Below, piece by piece: positions 4,752 to 5,804 of a stretch of DNA of 5,804 nt; position 1 is the stretch's first letter; every line of letters begins with the position of its first letter. The notes below the pieces were generated by a model. The model was not told the DNA's origin. It saw only the letters and a program-made list of their open reading frames with translations, and ran no database searches. The stretch covers positions 1-5,804 of the forward strand of contig CAJMAC010000035.1 in NCBI GenBank assembly GCA_905211265.1. The letters run 5' to 3'. Origin of the DNA: an uncultured Eubacteriales bacterium (lineage in GTDB: Bacteria > Bacillota_I > Bacilli_A > RF39 > UBA660). Position numbers and translations under genes: made by a program.

Positions 4752-5457
4752 TAGGAATTTTAAAGAAATAATAAGAGATCCGCTTAGTATTATCTTTTCT
4801 ATTATTTTACCATTATTTCTATTATATATATTTAAGCAGTTTAAAATACCAAATGAAGTATATAATATAGAGAATTTTACTCCTGGTATTATTATATTTA
4901 GTTTATCTTTTATAACAATGTTTACTTCTTCATTAGTAGCTAAAGATCGAAGTACATCTCTTACTACTAGACTTGGGGTATCTCCAATGAAAAGTATAGA
5001 TTATATCTTAGGATATAGTATATCAGTATTACCAATAGTGTTAATACAAAATATATTATTCTTTATGACTGCTATATTATTAGGATTAAACTTTAGTATA
5101 AATATTATTTATACAATATTAGTATCAATACCTATATCTTTATTATTTATATCTCTTGGTATATTAATAGGAACAATAACTACTGAAAAATCTTCTTCAG
5201 GAGTATCTAGTATAGTAGTTCAGTTAGTAGCTTTTACTAGTGGTATGTATTTTAGTACTGATATGGTTGGTAATACTTTTAGTACTATATGTAAAATATT
5301 ACCATTTCAAAGTACTTTAAATATAACTAAAAGTGTATTAAATAATAGTTATAACAATATATTAACTAGCACTTTAATAGTGGTTATATATACAATAATA
5401 ACTATATTATTAGAAATATTTTTGTTTAAAAAGAAAATGATAAGTGACAGCAAATAA
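4729..5457 (+). CDS. ABC-2 type exporter permease
   Basis: This 242-residue membrane protein is the transmembrane partner of the ATPase upstream. Six hydrophobic segments are seen at about 18-35, 50-70, 92-118, 126-150, 158-180 and 211-233, the standard ABC-2 arrangement. The N-terminus has the cytoplasmic NRNFKEIIRDPLS helix typical of this family, and after the second helix comes KDRSTSLTTRLGVSPMKS, the family's conserved 'E/D-R-x-x-x-T-x-x-R-L-x-x-x-P' loop. The tail is basic (FKKKMISDSK). A homodimer with two ATPase copies is the usual form. ATG 4729 follows AGAGGG (4717-4722) by six bases and lies within the ATPase gene. The substrate is unknown: drug, peptide or lipid export are all possible. 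Confidence 0.93.
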   Translation: MRILTFANRNFKEIIRDPLSIIFSIILPLFLLYIFKQFKIPNEVYNIENFTPGIIIFSLSFITMFTSSLVAKDRSTSLTTRLGVSPMKSIDYILGYSISVLPIVLIQNILFFMTAILLGLNFSINIIYTILVSIPISLLFISLGILIGTITTEKSSSGVSSIVVQLVAFTSGMYFSTDMVGNTFSTICKILPFQSTLNITKSVLNNSYNNILTSTLIVVIYTIITILLEIFLFKKKMISDSK

Positions 5458-5526
5458 TATATGTTTGTATGTATATAAAAAGTATAAATAAATAGCCATA
5501 TTATATTGACTATTAAGTATAAATAT

Positions 5527-5572
5527 AGGGGAGTTTCTAGGTAACACCAATAAGGTGCGTCTCTCCTTTTTT
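5527..5572 (+). terminator. Compound hairpin with T6 tail (terminator of the ABC operon)
   Basis: AGGGGAG (5527-5533) pairs with CTCTCCT (5561-5567) through seven pairs, one of them G-T, and T residues continue to 5572. Inside it, CACC (5545-5548) and GGTG (5554-5557) form a second small stem with loop AATAA, leaving an asymmetric internal loop (5534-5544 against 5558-5560). It is 70 bases after the permease stop and probably ends that transcript. The internal loop and the inverted copy at 5752-5783 suggest that it may be more than a terminator. Confidence 0.65.
5540..5566 (+). repeat. Left copy of an inverted repeat (GGTAACACC...GGTG...CTCTCC)
   Basis: The blocks GGTAACACC (5540-5548), GGTG (5554-5557) and CTCTCC (5561-5566) recur in the same order on the opposite strand at 5783-5752. 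Nineteen bases pair between the two copies; the spacers differ (AATAA here, eleven bases there). This copy is the 3' half of the terminator-like hairpin. Confidence 0.6.
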
Positions 5573-5597
5573 AAGTATTTAAGGAAGAAGTGATGTT

Positions 5598-5639
5598 ATG
5601 CTGAAAAAAACAAACAGAAAAGAGGGCTTTAGTAAGTGA
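5598..5639 (+). CDS. Possible 13-codon leader ORF overlapping the hydrophobic peptide
   Basis: ATG 5598 follows AAGGAAG (5581-5587) by ten bases and reads the basic peptide MLKKTNRKEGFSK, ending in TGA at 5637-5639. That stop overlaps the GTG start of the next mini-ORF (GTGA), the standard geometry for translational coupling. The open frame is too short to prove coding. It could be a regulatory leader, or unrelated to translation. Confidence 0.2.
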   Translation: MLKKTNRKEGFSK

Positions 5640-5668
5640 ATGAAATCATACTAATAATATGGCTTACT
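5631..5668 (+). promoter_or_regulatory. Hairpin over the start codon of the hydrophobic mini-ORF
   Basis: AGTAAG (5631-5636) pairs with CTTACT (5663-5668), and stacked on it TCATA (5646-5650) pairs with TATGG (5658-5662) around loop CTAATAA. Bases 5637-5645 are a 9-base bulge. The first base of the GTG start (5636) is in the stem and the other two are in the bulge, so the fold could limit initiation. Predicted by eye; the pairs are AT-rich and not strong. Confidence 0.4.
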
Positions 5669-5710
5669 TTAGTTACATTATACTTAATAGATAGTCGTAA
5701 CCATAGATAA
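5636..5710 (+). CDS. 24-residue hydrophobic peptide (type I toxin-like or chance)
   Basis: GTG 5636 follows AGAGGG (5621-5626) by nine bases and encodes a peptide of 24 residues: a short start MNE, an unbroken hydrophobic run IILIIWLTLVTLYLI (about 15 residues, one membrane span), and a polar tail DSRNHR, ending in TAA 5708-5710. One membrane helix with a charged end is the general design of type I toxins and small holin-like peptides. It sits between hairpins, with a strong terminator-like structure 3' and an inverted repeat flanking it, and overlaps a leader ORF. However, CGT and AAC codons are unlike the neighbours, no promoter is evident, and no family was recognised. Confidence 0.33.
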   Translation: MNEIILIIWLTLVTLYLIDSRNHR

Positions 5711-5737
5711 AAAATGAGCACCCTTTAGGGGGTACTC
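5709..5737 (-). terminator. Reverse-strand terminator hairpin (hairpin A)
   Basis: GAGCACCC (5716-5723) and GGGTACTC (5730-5737) pair over eight positions with one C-A mismatch and a 6-base loop. Read on the reverse strand, the hairpin is followed by one A and six T residues (complement of 5714-5709), a good rho-independent terminator for RNA entering from the right. On the forward strand it has no T tail but competes with hairpin B for CTC 5735-5737. Confidence 0.55.
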
Positions 5738-5755
5738 TATAACAACGTTATGGAG
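5735..5755 (+). other. Hairpin B, 9 bp with a 3-base loop
   Basis: CTCTATAAC (5735-5743) pairs with GTTATGGAG (5747-5755) over nine pairs, one of them G-T, around loop AAC. It shares CTC 5735-5737 with hairpin A, so the two cannot both form fully. With GGGT 5730-5733 and ACCC 5781-5784 it could be one arm of a three-way junction. Confidence 0.5.
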
Positions 5756-5783
5756 AGAACACCTTTTGGAACTAGGTGTTACC
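5752..5783 (-). repeat. Right copy of the inverted repeat
   Basis: On the forward strand GGAGAG (5752-5757), CACC (5760-5763) and GGTGTTACC (5775-5783) are complementary to the three blocks of the left copy at 5540-5566, with 19 paired bases in all. The two copies are 185 bases apart and flank both mini-ORFs. Confidence 0.6.
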
Positions 5784-5790
5784 CATTTTT
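5758..5790 (+). terminator. Hairpin C with T5 tail (forward terminator)
   Basis: AACACCT (5758-5764) pairs with AGGTGTT (5774-5780) over seven perfect pairs with a 9-base loop. Five T residues (5786-5790) follow after ACCCA. The gap is closed if GGGT (5730-5733) pairs with ACCC (5781-5784), which would place the T run right behind a three-way junction. It would end any RNA that crosses the mini-ORFs, or act as an attenuator of a gene beyond the window. Confidence 0.5.
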
Positions 5791-5804
5791 ATTATGGATA
5801 AATT

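Larger units (their letters stand above)
5458..5804. other. 347-base stretch without a normal gene; highly structured
   Basis: No frame on either strand holds a gene of ordinary size. The first 69 bases (5458-5526) are AT-rich with nothing clear. From 5527 to 5790 almost every segment takes part in a hairpin or in one of two mini-ORFs, described separately. Base composition is also different: GC-rich runs such as GGGGAG, CTCTCC, CACCC and GGGGGT are rare elsewhere in the window. All three reverse frames are closed near 5775-5795, so no reverse-strand gene extends far into this region. Confidence 0.7.

Noticed and set aside
5506..5526. Promoter at TTGACT (5506-5511)
   Set aside because: The -35 is good, but 15-19 bp downstream the sequence is GGGGAG-like; the nearby TATAAA (5518) is only 6 bp away.
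5528..5572. preQ1-I riboswitch
   Set aside because: TTTCTAGGTAACACC resembles the TTCTAGCTACACC loop of that class, but the 3' stem strand does not follow directly, a second hairpin is inserted, and the A-rich pseudoknot tail is missing; no queuosine gene is in the window.
5458..5804. tRNA, RNase P, tmRNA or SRP RNA gene
   Set aside because: None of the invariant motifs of these RNAs (for example the T-arm, GAGGAAAGTCC, or an SRP domain) could be found on either strand.

Overview
The window reads as a chromosomal segment of a very AT-rich bacterium, most likely a low-GC member of the Bacillota (clostridial or related gut lineage). The support is strong purine-rich Shine-Dalgarno sites (AAGGAGG type) before nearly every gene, sigma-A-like promoters, AGA as almost the only arginine codon, TGG tryptophan codons with TGA kept as a stop, and short T-tailed hairpin terminators. 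The species cannot be named from the sequence. All genes I can support lie on the + strand.

Layout. (1) 1-56 is the tail of an upstream gene. It is followed by a four-helix membrane protein (143-634) closed by a clear terminator. (2) 696-910 is non-coding and holds what looks like a broken mini-gene, then an extended -10 promoter for csaA (tRNA-binding-fold chaperone, 911-1237) and an unrecognised 85-residue protein (1293-1550), ended by a hairpin that contains the stop codon. (3) A second promoter (about 1640) starts a tight three-gene operon: tag (3-methyladenine DNA glycosylase I), a pentapeptide-repeat protein whose GTG start lies inside the end of tag, and a FabG-like short-chain dehydrogenase. 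It ends in a T8 terminator at 3667-3687. (4) A near-consensus promoter (TTGACT, 17 bp, TATAAT), whose -10 and start region carry four tandem 9-bp units, drives an AbrB-type regulator, an ABC ATPase and an ABC-2 permease. These three genes overlap by 17 and 23 bp and form a regulator-plus-exporter cassette. (5) 5458-5804 contains no normal gene but is unusually structured: a T6 terminator hairpin, two overlapping mini-ORFs (the second a 24-residue, one-helix hydrophobic peptide), a hairpin over its start codon, and three more hairpins, partly mutually exclusive. Much of the first hairpin and the last hairpin are inverted copies of each other.

Four gene starts are better placed downstream of the longest reading: 143, 2265 and 2909 are set by their ribosome binding sites, and 911 is kept over 917. 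Most of the window is ordinary housekeeping or accessory content. The parts worth a second look are the structured 5527-5790 element, the 9-bp repeat array at the AbrB-ABC promoter, and the unbroken pentapeptide helix coupled to tag.
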